A stretch of 64,000 nucleotides of DNA. It comes from Nitrospirae bacterium GWB2_47_37. Its GTDB lineage: Bacteria; Nitrospirota; Thermodesulfovibrionia; Thermodesulfovibrionales; Dissulfurispiraceae. Each line of letters starts with the position of its first letter. Position 1 is the stretch's first letter. Of the stretch, positions 1 to 8,618 are shown one piece after another. The position numbers and the translations under genes are program-made. Where the stretch lies: assembly GCA_001803635.1 (NCBI GenBank), contig MHDU01000046.1, positions 1 through 64,000 of the forward strand. The letters are read 5' to 3'. Below the pieces are notes generated by a model, which was not told where the DNA came from, ran no database searches, and worked only from the letters and a program-made list of their open reading frames with translations.

Positions 1-1
1 G

Positions 2-67
2 ATGGAAAAGCTGCTCGGAAGGAAACTGACAGCATTGCCGAAAGGAAGACCTCGCAAGACAAATTAA
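2..67 (+). CDS. C-terminal end of a transposase-like protein (cut by window edge)
   Basis: An open frame enters from the left edge and stops at 65-67. The visible residues end in GRPRKTN, a basic tail resembling the C-termini of IS200-like REP-associated tyrosine transposases. Just after the stop lies a GTCCCTATTTTT stretch of the kind often found at the ends of such elements. The rest of the gene is outside the window, so the family assignment rests on about 20 residues and is tentative. It does fit the accessory nature of the next 4.5 kb. Confidence 0.35.
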   Translation: MEKLLGRKLTALPKGRPRKTN

Positions 68-158
68 ATGGTCGCTGTCCCTATTTTTACAAAGCATAAT
101 CGCAAGCCTGACCCCTTTTTTTTCTACTATCAGCTTCTGTGGATGGAGGATAATTAAA

Positions 159-2948
159 ATGAGAACCGGAAAAATTGCAGGAATTTTTTGTGCAGTATTT
201 TTTTGCTTATCTCTACTATTTTCTCACTCAGCATTTGGGCAAAAGCAGGCTCTTGATGAAGCTAAGCAGCTTCACCAGAAAGGAAATGAACTTTATAAAG
301 CAGGGAAGTATAATGAGGCTATACCGTACGCAAAGCAAGTGCTGGAGATATACGAGAAAATCCTCGGCAAAGACCATCCTAATGTGGCAACAAGCCTTAA
401 TAATCTGGCAGGACTTTACAAAGTCATTGGCAGATATTCGGAGGCAGAGCCATTGTATAAAAGGTCGCTTGAGATAAGGGAGAAAGCATTTGGAAGGGAA
501 CATCCTTCTGTGGCACAAAGCCTATACAATCTGGCAGGGCTTTATGCCTTCATCGGCGGCAGGTATGCAGAGGCCGAGCCATTGCATAAAAGGGCACTTG
601 AGATATACGAGAAAGCACTTGGCAGGGAACATCCTTCTGTGGCACAAAGCCTAATCAGCCTGGCAGGGCTTTATGAATCCACCGGCAGGTATGCAGACGC
701 AGAGCCATTGTATAAAAGGGCACTTGAGATAAGAGAGAAAATCCGTGGCAGTGAACATCCTGATACTGCAATAGTTCTTCGCGTGCTGGCAGAGCTTTAC
801 AGAGTCACCGGCAGGTATGCAGAGGCCGAGCCATTATTTAAAAGGTCACTTGCGATAGTTGAGAGAGCACTTGGTAAAGACCATTTTTCTGTAGCAGCAA
901 GTCTTAACAAGCTGGCAGTGCTTTATGAATCCACCGGCAGGTATGCAGACGCCGAGCTATTGCATAAAAGGGCACTTGAGATAATGGAAAAAGCACTTGG
1001 CAGGGAACATCTTGCTACAGCAATAATCATAGACACTCTGGCAGAGATTTACAGAGTCACAGGCAGGCATGCAGAGGCCGAGCCATTGTATAAAAGGGCA
1101 CTTGAGATAAGAGAGAAGGCATATGGGAAAAAACATCCTGCTGTAGCACTAATTCTTAAAAATCTGGCGTTTCTTTATGCCGCAACAGAGAGACATCCTG
1201 AAAGCCAAAATCTTTTTAAAAGAGGTATTTCTATAGATGACTTAATGAGAGAGAATGTATTTTTGCTCTTTAATGAAAAACAGAAAATTAGCTATATGAA
1301 TCAGAAGGAAGGCTCTATCCATGCCTTTATGTCCCATACAGTTAAATACATGCAATCATCCTCTCAATCAATAGCCGATACCTTCAACGCATGGCTCAAG
1401 TGGAAAGGAGCCGTTGCAGAAGCACAGGGTAGATACATGGATGCGGCAATGCAATCCGGCGACCCTGAGATAAAAAAGAAGTTTGAAGCGCTCAACAACA
1501 TCCGCAGGGAAATAGCAAAGATGCAGTTATCAAAACCAGATAAGGGGAGTTTTGAAGATTACAGAAACAGGATTGCCGAACTGCAAAAGCAAAAAGAGAC
1601 ACTTGAAGCCGAGTTAAGCAGACTGAGCAAGGATTTTGCCCTTGAAAAGACAATCGGCAAAGCTGATGTAAAGAACATATCAGAAATACTGCCAAAGGAT
1701 TCAGTCTATATAGACTTTGCAAGGATTAAGTTTTATGACTTCAAGACAAATAAATTTGATAAACCAAAATACCTTGCATTTGTCCTGATACCGCAGAAAG
1801 AACCGGAAGTGAAACTAATCGAAATATCAGACGCCGAGGATACAGAAAAGCATATTAAGACATACATTCAGGAGATGAACAGAATAAAGACAATAGGCAA
1901 AACCCCTGATAAAGCAGCCTTGGACAAAGCCGCCCGTGCCGTATATGATCTTGCGATTAAACCATTGGAGAAATATATAAAAGGCAGGAAGCAAGTATTC
2001 ATAAGCCCTGATGGTAATCTCAACCTGATACCCTTTGAAGCGCTGGTAACACCTTTAAATAAATACCTTATGGAAGAATATACGATCAGCTACATATCAG
2101 CAGGAAGGGACATAATCAGGTTTACCGATACAAACATCGCAAAAGGTGACGCCCTTATAATCGCAGACCCAGACTATGACATGGGATTAATGGAAAGGGA
2201 TAAAATGACAAAGGAAATGAAAGTGGCGAAGACGATAAGGGGAGGGTTATCAAAAGATGTCTTAAATATAAGCTTTGACAGGCTTCCAGATACAAAACAG
2301 GAGGCAGACGCCATAGAGAAGGTCTTGACTCACAAAAAGAAAATTAAGGTAAAGAACTATCAGAACACAAAAGCGATTGAAGAAGTGATATTCTCCGCAG
2401 AGACACCTAAAATACTCCATCTTGCAACTCACGGATATTTTCTTAATGACGAAGAACTCAAAGGAAGCAGTGAGACGAGAGGAATCACCATAAAACTGAA
2501 GGAAGATTTTCTGGCAAAAGATGAGGCAGTAAATATTGAAAACCCGATGCTCCGTTCCGGGATAGTGTTTTCGGGAGTAAATGCCTCACTCAAAGCAGGA
2601 AGGGACGAAGGCATGATGAGCGCAGAAAAAATACTCGGACTGAACTTGAAAGGGACCGACCTTGTGGTGCTGTCAGCATGTGAGACTGGTGTCGGAGATG
2701 TGAAAAACGGTGAAGGGGTATTCGGGCTTAAGAGGGCATTTATACTCTCAGGCGCAAAGACACTGGTGATGAGTTTATGGAGCGTTCCAAGCGCAGAGAC
2801 AACGGAGCTTATGACAGATTTTTATACATTGATGTCCACAGGGAAGTCAAAAGCAGATGCATTAAGACAGGCTAAACTAAATATGATGAAGAAGAAATCG
2901 AACCCATTTTACTGGGGCGCATTTGTGATGACAGGAAAGCCGGAGTAG
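159..2948 (+). CDS. Secreted TPR-CHAT protein (caspase-like peptidase domain)
   Basis: The 929-residue protein starts with a hydrophobic signal peptide (about residues 5-27), so it is probably exported. Residues ~35-370 hold about eight 42-residue kinesin-light-chain-type tetratricopeptide repeats, with conserved YAEAEPLYKRALEI cores; the DNA of these repeats is nearly identical, suggesting recent expansion. A helical linker follows, then a C-terminal CHAT domain. The caspase-like dyad is intact: His758 in HLATHGYF and Cys841 in LSACETG. CHAT domains are clan CD peptidases; some act with repeat domains in stress or death responses. The ATG has a good GGAGGA site at 145-150. No CRISPR genes are nearby, so a Craspase-type role is not supported. 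Substrate unknown. Confidence 0.9.
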   Translation: MRTGKIAGIFCAVFFCLSLLFSHSAFGQKQALDEAKQLHQKGNELYKAGKYNEAIPYAKQVLEIYEKILGKDHPNVATSLNNLAGLYKVIGRYSEAEPLYKRSLEIREKAFGREHPSVAQSLYNLAGLYAFIGGRYAEAEPLHKRALEIYEKALGREHPSVAQSLISLAGLYESTGRYADAEPLYKRALEIREKIRGSEHPDTAIVLRVLAELYRVTGRYAEAEPLFKRSLAIVERALGKDHFSVAASLNKLAVLYESTGRYADAELLHKRALEIMEKALGREHLATAIIIDTLAEIYRVTGRHAEAEPLYKRALEIREKAYGKKHPAVALILKNLAFLYAATERHPESQNLFKRGISIDDLMRENVFLLFNEKQKISYMNQKEGSIHAFMSHTVKYMQSSSQSIADTFNAWLKWKGAVAEAQGRYMDAAMQSGDPEIKKKFEALNNIRREIAKMQLSKPDKGSFEDYRNRIAELQKQKETLEAELSRLSKDFALEKTIGKADVKNISEILPKDSVYIDFARIKFYDFKTNKFDKPKYLAFVLIPQKEPEVKLIEISDAEDTEKHIKTYIQEMNRIKTIGKTPDKAALDKAARAVYDLAIKPLEKYIKGRKQVFISPDGNLNLIPFEALVTPLNKYLMEEYTISYISAGRDIIRFTDTNIAKGDALIIADPDYDMGLMERDKMTKEMKVAKTIRGGLSKDVLNISFDRLPDTKQEADAIEKVLTHKKKIKVKNYQNTKAIEEVIFSAETPKILHLATHGYFLNDEELKGSSETRGITIKLKEDFLAKDEAVNIENPMLRSGIVFSGVNASLKAGRDEGMMSAEKILGLNLKGTDLVVLSACETGVGDVKNGEGVFGLKRAFILSGAKTLVMSLWSVPSAETTELMTDFYTLMSTGKSKADALRQAKLNMMKKKSNPFYWGAFVMTGKPE

Positions 2949-3081
2949 AGCAATTACGGGGACGGTTCCAGTTATTTGTAAATTGGCTCTGCTCAAGTCT
3001 TTGAGGGGGACAGGTCCGGCAGCTACTTTAGTTTAGCGATGAAATCCTCGGCAAGTTTTAACGCGCCCTTGACCGCATCGG
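2949..3081. repeat. Direct repeat copy 1 (~133 bp)
   Basis: This segment is about 92% identical to 3710-3841 in the same orientation. The copies begin with AGCAATTACGGGGAC and end with GACCGCATCGG. They lie on either side of hicAB. Read on the minus strand, the repeat contains the last ~18 codons of a small reading frame, so it may be the duplicated 3' end of an older gene. The GGGGAC motif resembles the ends of small transposable elements. Confidence 0.85.
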
Positions 3082-3166
3082 TTGAATGCAAAAATCCCCT
3101 GTAATAGACCGCGATATGAAGCTCATTATCCCTGTCCACTGCGGCAGTCTTAGCCAGCCCGGCCAT
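3023..3166 (-). CDS. Hypothetical 47-residue protein, perhaps a gene fragment
   Basis: A minus-strand frame runs from ATG (3164-3166) to a stop at 3023-3025. It encodes a well-formed peptide with a segment like ELHIAVYYRGFLHSTDA followed by a helical tail ending FIAKLK. The 3' third lies inside direct repeat 1. The second repeat copy retains a related tail (DAVKGASKLDKDFIAKLK) but not the upstream part. It is probably the surviving C-terminus of a longer gene that was truncated. No family was recognised. Confidence 0.3.
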   Translation of the reverse strand: MAGLAKTAAVDRDNELHIAVYYRGFLHSTDAVKGALKLAEDFIAKLK

Positions 3167-3204
3167 GCGAACAGTTGGGGGTTGAGAAAGCACATATTTG
3201 AAAT

Positions 3205-3232
3205 TTGTAACTGCGTTTGATTTTGTTATAAT
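3205..3232 (+). promoter_or_regulatory. Putative sigma-70 promoter of hicAB
   Basis: TTGTAA at 3205-3210 and a consensus TATAAT at 3227-3232 are separated by 16 bases. The hicA start codon lies 29 bases downstream of the -10 box, preceded by GAGAGGAG. The pair is between the two direct repeats, so the TA module carries its own promoter. Confidence 0.55.
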
Positions 3233-3260
3233 AAGCCTTTAAAAAGAGAGGAGAAAAGTT

Positions 3261-3494
3261 TTGAGCAAGGCCGAAAAGCTGATAGAGAAAATAAAAGAAA
3301 ATCCTAAGCATGTCCATTTTGATGATCTGGTCAAGGCATTGAAAGCAATGGGCTATGATATAATAAATGTAAAAGGCAGCCATTATTCGTTTTCTAATGG
3401 TGAAACAACAATGACAATTATCAAGCCGCACGGAGGCAGCAAATTTTGCCATGCGCTTGATGTAAAGGAGGTTATAAGACGATGCTTACAATAG
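3261..3494 (+). CDS. hicA: HicA-type mRNA interferase toxin
   Basis: This 77-residue protein matches the small dsRBD-like HicA fold: an N-terminal helix, then ALKAMGYDIINVKGSHYSF with the catalytic histidine in the GSH motif, and a C-terminal PHGGSKFCHALDVKEV segment. HicA toxins cleave mRNA and are neutralised by HicB. The start is TTG with GAGAGGAG upstream; a weak start is common for toxins. It overlaps hicB by 13 bases, so the genes are co-transcribed. The module is bracketed by direct repeats. Confidence 0.9.
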   Translation: MSKAEKLIEKIKENPKHVHFDDLVKALKAMGYDIINVKGSHYSFSNGETTMTIIKPHGGSKFCHALDVKEVIRRCLQ

Positions 3495-3706
3495 AAGATT
3501 ATGAAATTGTAATAGTGCCGTCTCACGAAAAAGATGAGCATTGGCTTCATATTCGTTTTCCGGACATTCCTGAAATTCTTACCGGAGGCAGTTCTATTGA
3601 CGAAGCGATAAAGAATGCAAAAGAGGCATTCGATTGCCATAGGGAAGCCCTTCTGAAACAGGGAAAAGAACTGCCTGAGCCAAAGAAATCATATGCCTTC
3701 GCGTAA
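3482..3706 (+). CDS. hicB: HicB-type antitoxin
   Basis: The 74-residue product has the partial RNase H-like HicB fold: a strand pair ending in WLHIRFPDIPEILTGG, then SIDEAIKNAKEAFDCH, and a proline-rich end. This is the short antitoxin form without an obvious C-terminal DNA-binding domain, so autoregulation by this subunit alone is unclear. AAAGGAGG lies upstream of the ATG, inside the hicA coding region. Direct repeat copy 2 starts four bases after the stop. Confidence 0.9.
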   Translation: MLTIEDYEIVIVPSHEKDEHWLHIRFPDIPEILTGGSSIDEAIKNAKEAFDCHREALLKQGKELPEPKKSYAFA

Positions 3707-3709
3707 AAT

Positions 3710-3841
3710 AGCAATTACGGGGACTGTTCCCGTTATTTGTAAATTGACTCCACTCAAGTCTTTGAGGGGACAGGTACGGCAGCTACTTTAGTTTAGCGAT
3801 GAAATCCTTGTCAAGTTTTGATGCGCCCTTGACCGCATCGG
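3710..3841. repeat. Direct repeat copy 2 (~132 bp)
   Basis: This is the partner of 2949-3081 in the same orientation, with about 11 differences including one deleted G. Unlike copy 1, the small minus-strand reading frame that crosses it is not continued upstream. The segment after it leads directly into the PIN-domain gene. The arrangement suggests hicAB arrived by insertion with target duplication, or that a longer region was tandemly duplicated and trimmed. Confidence 0.85.
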
Positions 3842-3878
3842 ATCGAGGGGGAGGGCATAAGCAGGGAACAGTTTTTCA

Positions 3879-4307
3879 CTATAAGGAACTCAGAAACATG
3901 GACGGCGTTTGAACGATTATCCCATAGGTGTATTCATAACTCTCTTTATCTGATGTTTGAGCATTCATGTACGATCCGAAATGGACGAGGTCGCCTGTTA
4001 TTAGGTGCGACGCTCCGCAGGCATGGGCGGCATGGAAAATAGGCCGGTCTTTTTCATTCAGACCGGTAGGATAAAGCTCGTCAGGGGATTCGGGAACTAC
4101 GGTCATCGCTGAAATGAATTCATTGAATATTTTTTGTGAGGAAGGATACTTCACAGCGAGATTGCGCCGTGCTTCTTCAACGGCAAAGCCGCTGGTATAA
4201 ACCTCCCACGCCCCTTTAATGCCGAGAGAGATAATCAAATACGCCTTGCCGTCCGGGTTGTGCGCCGCGGTAAAAAGCACGTTGGCGTCAAGGAACAATC
4301 GCTTCAC
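3879..4307 (-). CDS. PIN-domain ribonuclease, VapC-like toxin
   Basis: The 142-residue protein opens with MKRLFLDANVLF, the first acidic motif of PIN nucleases. It has a conserved glutamate in the AVEEARRN region, and later DRPIFHAAHACGASHLITGD supplies the remaining acidic residues. PIN toxins cleave RNA using Mg2+ bound by these acids. The gene overlaps its AbrB-type partner by 4 bases (stop of the antitoxin over ATG of the toxin), the classic antitoxin-first arrangement. The RNA target cannot be told from sequence. Confidence 0.8.
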   Translation of the reverse strand: MKRLFLDANVLFTAAHNPDGKAYLIISLGIKGAWEVYTSGFAVEEARRNLAVKYPSSQKIFNEFISAMTVVPESPDELYPTGLNEKDRPIFHAAHACGASHLITGDLVHFGSYMNAQTSDKESYEYTYGIIVQTPSMFLSSL

Positions 4308-4555
4308 TGTTTTGTTTTAACTTTTTTAAGGGCAGCGCTTTTTTCGGTTGTCGTAAGCCGGTCGGCGTCATCCCATCCGGCGATCTGCCTGTCGGAATAC
4401 ATCTCGATCTCTAGCACTGCGGCAGGCTTGAGCACCAACTCGTTCCCGCGGTACTCGATAATTACCATGCTGCCTTCTTTTATGCCTGTGCGTTTTCGCA
4501 ATGCCGCCGGTAAAGTAACCTGCCCCCTGCTGCTGACAACAAGTGTTTCTTTCAT
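4304..4555 (-). CDS. AbrB/MazE-type swapped-hairpin antitoxin
   Basis: The 83-residue product begins MKETLVVSSRGQVTLPAALR, the SpoVT/AbrB DNA-binding hairpin signature. The C-terminus is charged and likely wraps the PIN toxin. A longer frame extends to 4636, but the ATG at 4553-4555 is chosen because AAGGAGGGAA sits immediately upstream and the homologous domain starts there. It probably represses its own operon. Confidence 0.85.
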   Translation of the reverse strand: MKETLVVSSRGQVTLPAALRKRTGIKEGSMVIIEYRGNELVLKPAAVLEIEMYSDRQIAGWDDADRLTTTEKSAALKKVKTKQ

Positions 4556-4649
4556 AATGTTTCCCTCCTTATTATCAGCATAGCAGAATTTCTGAATTTC
4601 CGCAATATAAAGATGCCGTAATCCGTAGTCAAACATTGAAACGGCGCTT

Positions 4650-4674
4650 GTAAAGGCTTTGAAGCCGTGCCTTT
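4650..4674. repeat. Solo end of a dispersed inverted-repeat element
   Basis: The stretch contains TAAAGGCTTTGAAGCCGTG, nearly identical to the inverse of the left end of the element at 32315-32481. No second arm is visible here, so it looks like a remnant or solo end. It lies between the AbrB gene and the promoter of the response regulator. Confidence 0.45.
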
Positions 4675-4699
4675 CATGCCTTGATTACTGATTATGGTC

Positions 4700-4727
4700 T
4701 TGACAAATAAAACTGTTACATTATAGA
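4700..4727 (+). promoter_or_regulatory. Putative sigma-70 promoter for the response regulator-valS operon
   Basis: A consensus TTGACA at 4700-4705 and TATAGA at 4722-4727 are separated by 16 bases. The predicted transcript start is near 4734, about 40 bases before the response regulator ATG. No other strong promoter was seen between here and valS, so the two may be co-transcribed. Confidence 0.6.
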
Positions 4728-4775
4728 GTTATAGCATCTTTAATATTGTTATGTATGACTATATAACGAGGTAAT

Positions 4776-5723
4776 ATGCCCTACAAATTATTGCTTGCCG
4801 ATGACAGCCTTACCATCCAGAAGGTTGTCGAACTTGTCCTTACGCCGGAAGGTTTTGAAATAAGGGCCTTCGGCGACGGAGAGCAGGCCCTCCGGTCGAT
4901 TGAATCTTTTGCTCCGGATATCATACTCGCGGATATAGAGATGCCGAAACTCAACGGCTATCAGCTCTGCGAAAAGATCAAAAATGACATGGCTACAGCC
5001 CAAATCCCGGTAATCCTTCTTGCGGGCGCGTTTGAACCGTTTGATGAGGAATACGCAAAGTCCGTTTTTGCGGACGATTTTATCATCAAGCCCTTTGAAT
5101 CTCAGGAATTGATAAGTAAAGTAAAGGCATTGCTTGTTGGGTTTGAGCCGTCAAAAGAGGAAGAAAGCGAAGAAATATACGAAGAGGAGCAGGCGTCTGC
5201 CGTGGAAGTTCCGGAGACCGTCGTGGAAGCCGTTGCCGAATCTCCGGTTGCCGCAGAGGAAGTAAAGTGGGATGAAGAGATACCGGCGGCTGAGGAAAAA
5301 AACGAAGAACAGGCTGTAGCTGATGAGGAATATGAGGCAAAAACCGCCTTGTCTCCTGAATCATTTGAGGGGGAACTCGCGGAGGCGATGAAGAAGGAGG
5401 AAGAGCCTTCGCAGGAACCGGCGGGTAGTCCTTTGGAGATGGCTCAACCGGAAGAAATCATCGTTATGCCGGAGCCTGAGATAGAGGAAAAGATAAGCGG
5501 CGAACCGGTTCCGGATGTTTCATCGGCGATAAGGAATTCCGTTGAGGCCTCATTGTCGACCATAGCCCCTGAGATCATAGAGAATGTGACACGGGAGCTT
5601 GTTACGGATATGCTTCAGTCATTGAGGGGCGAGATCGACGCCGCGATTAAGAGAATCGTTCCGGAGATTGCGGAAACTATTATAAAGAAAGAGATAGAAA
5701 AAATTACCTCAGAATTAGGTTAG
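4776..5723 (+). CDS. Response regulator with CheY domain, long acidic linker and helical tail
   Basis: Residues 1-120 form a CheY-like receiver: paired acids Asp9/Asp10, phospho-acceptor Asp53 in LADIEMPKLNG, and the lysine in FIIKPFE. Residues ~125-240 are very rich in Glu, Ala and Pro, a flexible acidic linker. The last ~70 residues (IRNSVEASLSTIAPEIIENV onward) form amphipathic helices likely to self-associate. There is no DNA-binding or enzymatic output domain. This architecture resembles polarity or motility-type regulators of the FrzS class, but that is only an analogy. No sensor kinase is adjacent. It ends 39 bases before valS. Confidence 0.8.
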   Translation: MPYKLLLADDSLTIQKVVELVLTPEGFEIRAFGDGEQALRSIESFAPDIILADIEMPKLNGYQLCEKIKNDMATAQIPVILLAGAFEPFDEEYAKSVFADDFIIKPFESQELISKVKALLVGFEPSKEEESEEIYEEEQASAVEVPETVVEAVAESPVAAEEVKWDEEIPAAEEKNEEQAVADEEYEAKTALSPESFEGELAEAMKKEEEPSQEPAGSPLEMAQPEEIIVMPEPEIEEKISGEPVPDVSSAIRNSVEASLSTIAPEIIENVTRELVTDMLQSLRGEIDAAIKRIVPEIAETIIKKEIEKITSELG

Positions 5724-5762
5724 GGGTCTCAGTCTTAACCTCAGCTTTAACCTTTCTAAATT

Positions 5763-8585
5763 ATGATCGAACTTAAGAAGAGCTATAGTCCGGAAGACAT
5801 AGAGGACAAATGGTATGTCGTTTGGGAGAAGGGCGGACATTTCAAGCCCGACCCTAACGCAGCCGGAGAGCCTTTCTGCATAGTCATACCTCCGCCGAAT
5901 GTTACGGGTTCCCTGCATATGGGACACGCGCTCAACGCCGCAATTCAGGATATCCTTTCACGATGGAAAAGAATGTCGGGCTATAAGGTTTTATGGCTGC
6001 CGGGAACGGATCACGCCGGCATCGCTACTCAAAATGTGGTGGAGAGGGAACTCGCTAAAGAGGGAATCGACAGGCATAAACTCGGCAGGGACGCGTTCAT
6101 AGAAAAGGTCTGGAAATGGAAGGCCGAATACGGCGGCAGGATAATACACCAGCTTAAGAAATTAGGCTCGTCATGCGACTGGTCGAGGGAAAGATTTACG
6201 CTAGATGAAGGCTTATCAAAGGCGGTAAGAGAGGTCTTTGTACGGCTTTTTGAGGAAGGACTGATTTACAGGGATAACCGGCTGATCAACTGGTGTCCGA
6301 GATGTCATACGGCGCTGTCGGACCTTGAAGTTGAATACGAGGAAATAGAAGGCAAGCTCTATCACATGAAATATCCTTTGAAGGACGGCAGCGGTTATAT
6401 TACCGTAGCCACCACAAGGCCGGAAACCATGCTCGGCGACACCGCGGTTGCGGTCCATCCGGAAGACGACAGATATAAAAACCTTATCGGCAAGGCCCTC
6501 TCTCTGCCCCTGACAGGCAGGGAGATACCGGTTATTGCCGACGACGCGGTGGACCCCGCCTTTGGAACGGGCGCGGTTAAAGTAACCCCGGCGCACGATT
6601 TCAATGACGAGGCGATAGGCAAGCGTCACAATCTCAGATCCGTCGGCGTTATTTCGGAAGACGGCCGCATGTCCGCAGATGCGGGCGAGCGTTACAGCGG
6701 TCTTGACAGGTATCGTTGCAGGAAAAAAATAATAGATGATCTGAATGAACGCGGCTTAATGGAAGGCGATGAGAAGCATAAGCATTCTGTCGGGCATTGC
6801 TACAGGTGTAAAACCATTATCGAGCCTCTGCTTACTATTCAATGGTACGTGAAGATAGAGCCTCTCGCATCGGAAGCGGTTAAGGCAGTGCAGGACAAAA
6901 GGATAAGATTAATACCCGACTCGTGGGAAAACAACTATTTCGCGTGGATGAGAGACATAAAGGATTGGTGCATCTCCCGTCAGATATGGTGGGGGCACAG
7001 GATTCCGGTATGGTACTGTCCCGATTGCAAGGGCGAGAACGGCACTCCGCCTCAGGGTGAATTGATAGAACACATATTCCTTCAGCCTGTAAGGCTTAAT
7101 GACGGCAGGGAGATTACCGGAGGGGTATATTCGGAACTGAGAACGGCAGGATTGAGTCATGAAGATATAATCGGGAATTCAAAGATAATAAGGATAGCGA
7201 AGAGGGTCAAGCCTATTTGCCTGAGGGATGATTTAAAGGAATGCCCTGAGTGCGGCAGCAAAAATATAATAAGGGATCCCGATGTGCTCGACACATGGTT
7301 TTCATCGGCGTTATGGCCGTTTTCTACCCTCGGATGGCCTGCTGAAGGTTCCGATGATTTAAAGACATTTTATCCTACAAGCGTTCTCGTTACCGGATTC
7401 GACATACTCTTTTTCTGGGTCGCCCGCATGATCATGATGGGGCTTAAGTTTATGGATGAAGTGCCTTTCAGGGATGTTTATATTCACGCCCTTGTTAGAG
7501 ATTCAAGGGGGCAGAAGATGAGCAAGTCCAAGGGTAATGTTATAGATCCCCTATTGATGATAGACAAATACGGCGCGGATGCGTTCAGGTTCACCCTTGC
7601 GGCTTTCGCCGCGCAGGGAAGGGACGTGAGATTTTCGGAGGAAAGGGTAGAAGGCTACAGGCATTTTATAAATAAGCTTTGGAACGCGACGAAATTCATA
7701 GTATCTCAGGGCCGTCAGCCGTCGGCCGTAAACATTCAGCCGTCAACCTTACCCGAAAGATGGATATTGAGCAGGCTCGCCTTTGCCGCCGATGAGGTAA
7801 ACAGGAATCTTGAAAATTACAGGTTCAACGATGCTGCAAACTGCATATATCATTTCGTATGGCATGAATTCTGCGATTGGTATATAGAATTTACAAAACC
7901 GGTGTTGTATCATGGAGACGATAAGGAAAAGGCGGAGGTTATAGACTGTTTATTTTTTGTCCTCGAAAAGACGATCCGGATTCTTCATCCGTTTATCCCT
8001 CATGTCACTGAGGAATTGTGGAGCAGCGTATTCGGCCATGACGAAAGCATTATGATATCTCAATATCCTTCGGAACTTCCTAAATATCCGGACGCCGAAG
8101 AAAAAATGGATTATATAATAAACGCGGTCACAGGCATAAGGAGCATACGCGGTGAATTGAATATCGCCCCGTCCCTCGAAATTAAAGCCGACATAAAAAC
8201 ATTATCAGAGGACGTGGAGGATATTCTGAAAGGCAATCTGACCGCTATAATGAAACTGACGCGCTGCAAGGATATAAATATAGGAGCCGGCGTCAAAAGG
8301 CTGAAAGGTTCCGCGGTTTCCGTCGAGGATAAGATGGAGATATATGTCCCTATCGAAGGCTTGCTCGATGTAAAAGCCGAAATAGAAAGGCTTCGGAAAG
8401 AGGAATCGAAGATAAACGACGGGGTGGCAATGCTCAATAAAAAACTCTCGAATGAGGATTTTTTGAAAAACGCTCCTAAGGCTATTGTTGAAAAAGAAAG
8501 GGCTAAGTACGACGATCTTGCTCATAAAAAGGAGAAAATAGAGGAGAATATAAAAATATTAAACGCGGTGATGAACAGCGCATAA
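5763..8585 (+). CDS. valS: Valyl-tRNA synthetase
   Basis: This 940-residue class I synthetase charges tRNA-Val in the cytoplasm. The nucleotide-binding HIGH motif is HMGH at residues 52-55 (after PPNVTGSL), and the KMSKS loop is at 585-589. The editing (CP1) domain lies between, with the ATTRPETMLGDTAVAVHP signature. The anticodon-binding domain and a C-terminal coiled coil (about 870-940) complete the normal length for the family. No clear ribosome binding site precedes the ATG. A small in-frame GC-rich insertion (QPSAVNIQPS near residue 655) is unusual. Confidence 0.97.
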   Translation: MIELKKSYSPEDIEDKWYVVWEKGGHFKPDPNAAGEPFCIVIPPPNVTGSLHMGHALNAAIQDILSRWKRMSGYKVLWLPGTDHAGIATQNVVERELAKEGIDRHKLGRDAFIEKVWKWKAEYGGRIIHQLKKLGSSCDWSRERFTLDEGLSKAVREVFVRLFEEGLIYRDNRLINWCPRCHTALSDLEVEYEEIEGKLYHMKYPLKDGSGYITVATTRPETMLGDTAVAVHPEDDRYKNLIGKALSLPLTGREIPVIADDAVDPAFGTGAVKVTPAHDFNDEAIGKRHNLRSVGVISEDGRMSADAGERYSGLDRYRCRKKIIDDLNERGLMEGDEKHKHSVGHCYRCKTIIEPLLTIQWYVKIEPLASEAVKAVQDKRIRLIPDSWENNYFAWMRDIKDWCISRQIWWGHRIPVWYCPDCKGENGTPPQGELIEHIFLQPVRLNDGREITGGVYSELRTAGLSHEDIIGNSKIIRIAKRVKPICLRDDLKECPECGSKNIIRDPDVLDTWFSSALWPFSTLGWPAEGSDDLKTFYPTSVLVTGFDILFFWVARMIMMGLKFMDEVPFRDVYIHALVRDSRGQKMSKSKGNVIDPLLMIDKYGADAFRFTLAAFAAQGRDVRFSEERVEGYRHFINKLWNATKFIVSQGRQPSAVNIQPSTLPERWILSRLAFAADEVNRNLENYRFNDAANCIYHFVWHEFCDWYIEFTKPVLYHGDDKEKAEVIDCLFFVLEKTIRILHPFIPHVTEELWSSVFGHDESIMISQYPSELPKYPDAEEKMDYIINAVTGIRSIRGELNIAPSLEIKADIKTLSEDVEDILKGNLTAIMKLTRCKDINIGAGVKRLKGSAVSVEDKMEIYVPIEGLLDVKAEIERLRKEESKINDGVAMLNKKLSNEDFLKNAPKAIVEKERAKYDDLAHKKEKIEENIKILNAVMNSA

Positions 8586-8618
8586 CGCGCATTGTTAATC
8601 ACGGAGGGGGTAAGACAT

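Noticed and set aside
159-2948. TPR-CHAT as part of a type III-E CRISPR (Craspase) system
   Set aside because: No gRAMP effector, Cas genes or CRISPR array is present, and the protein has a signal peptide.
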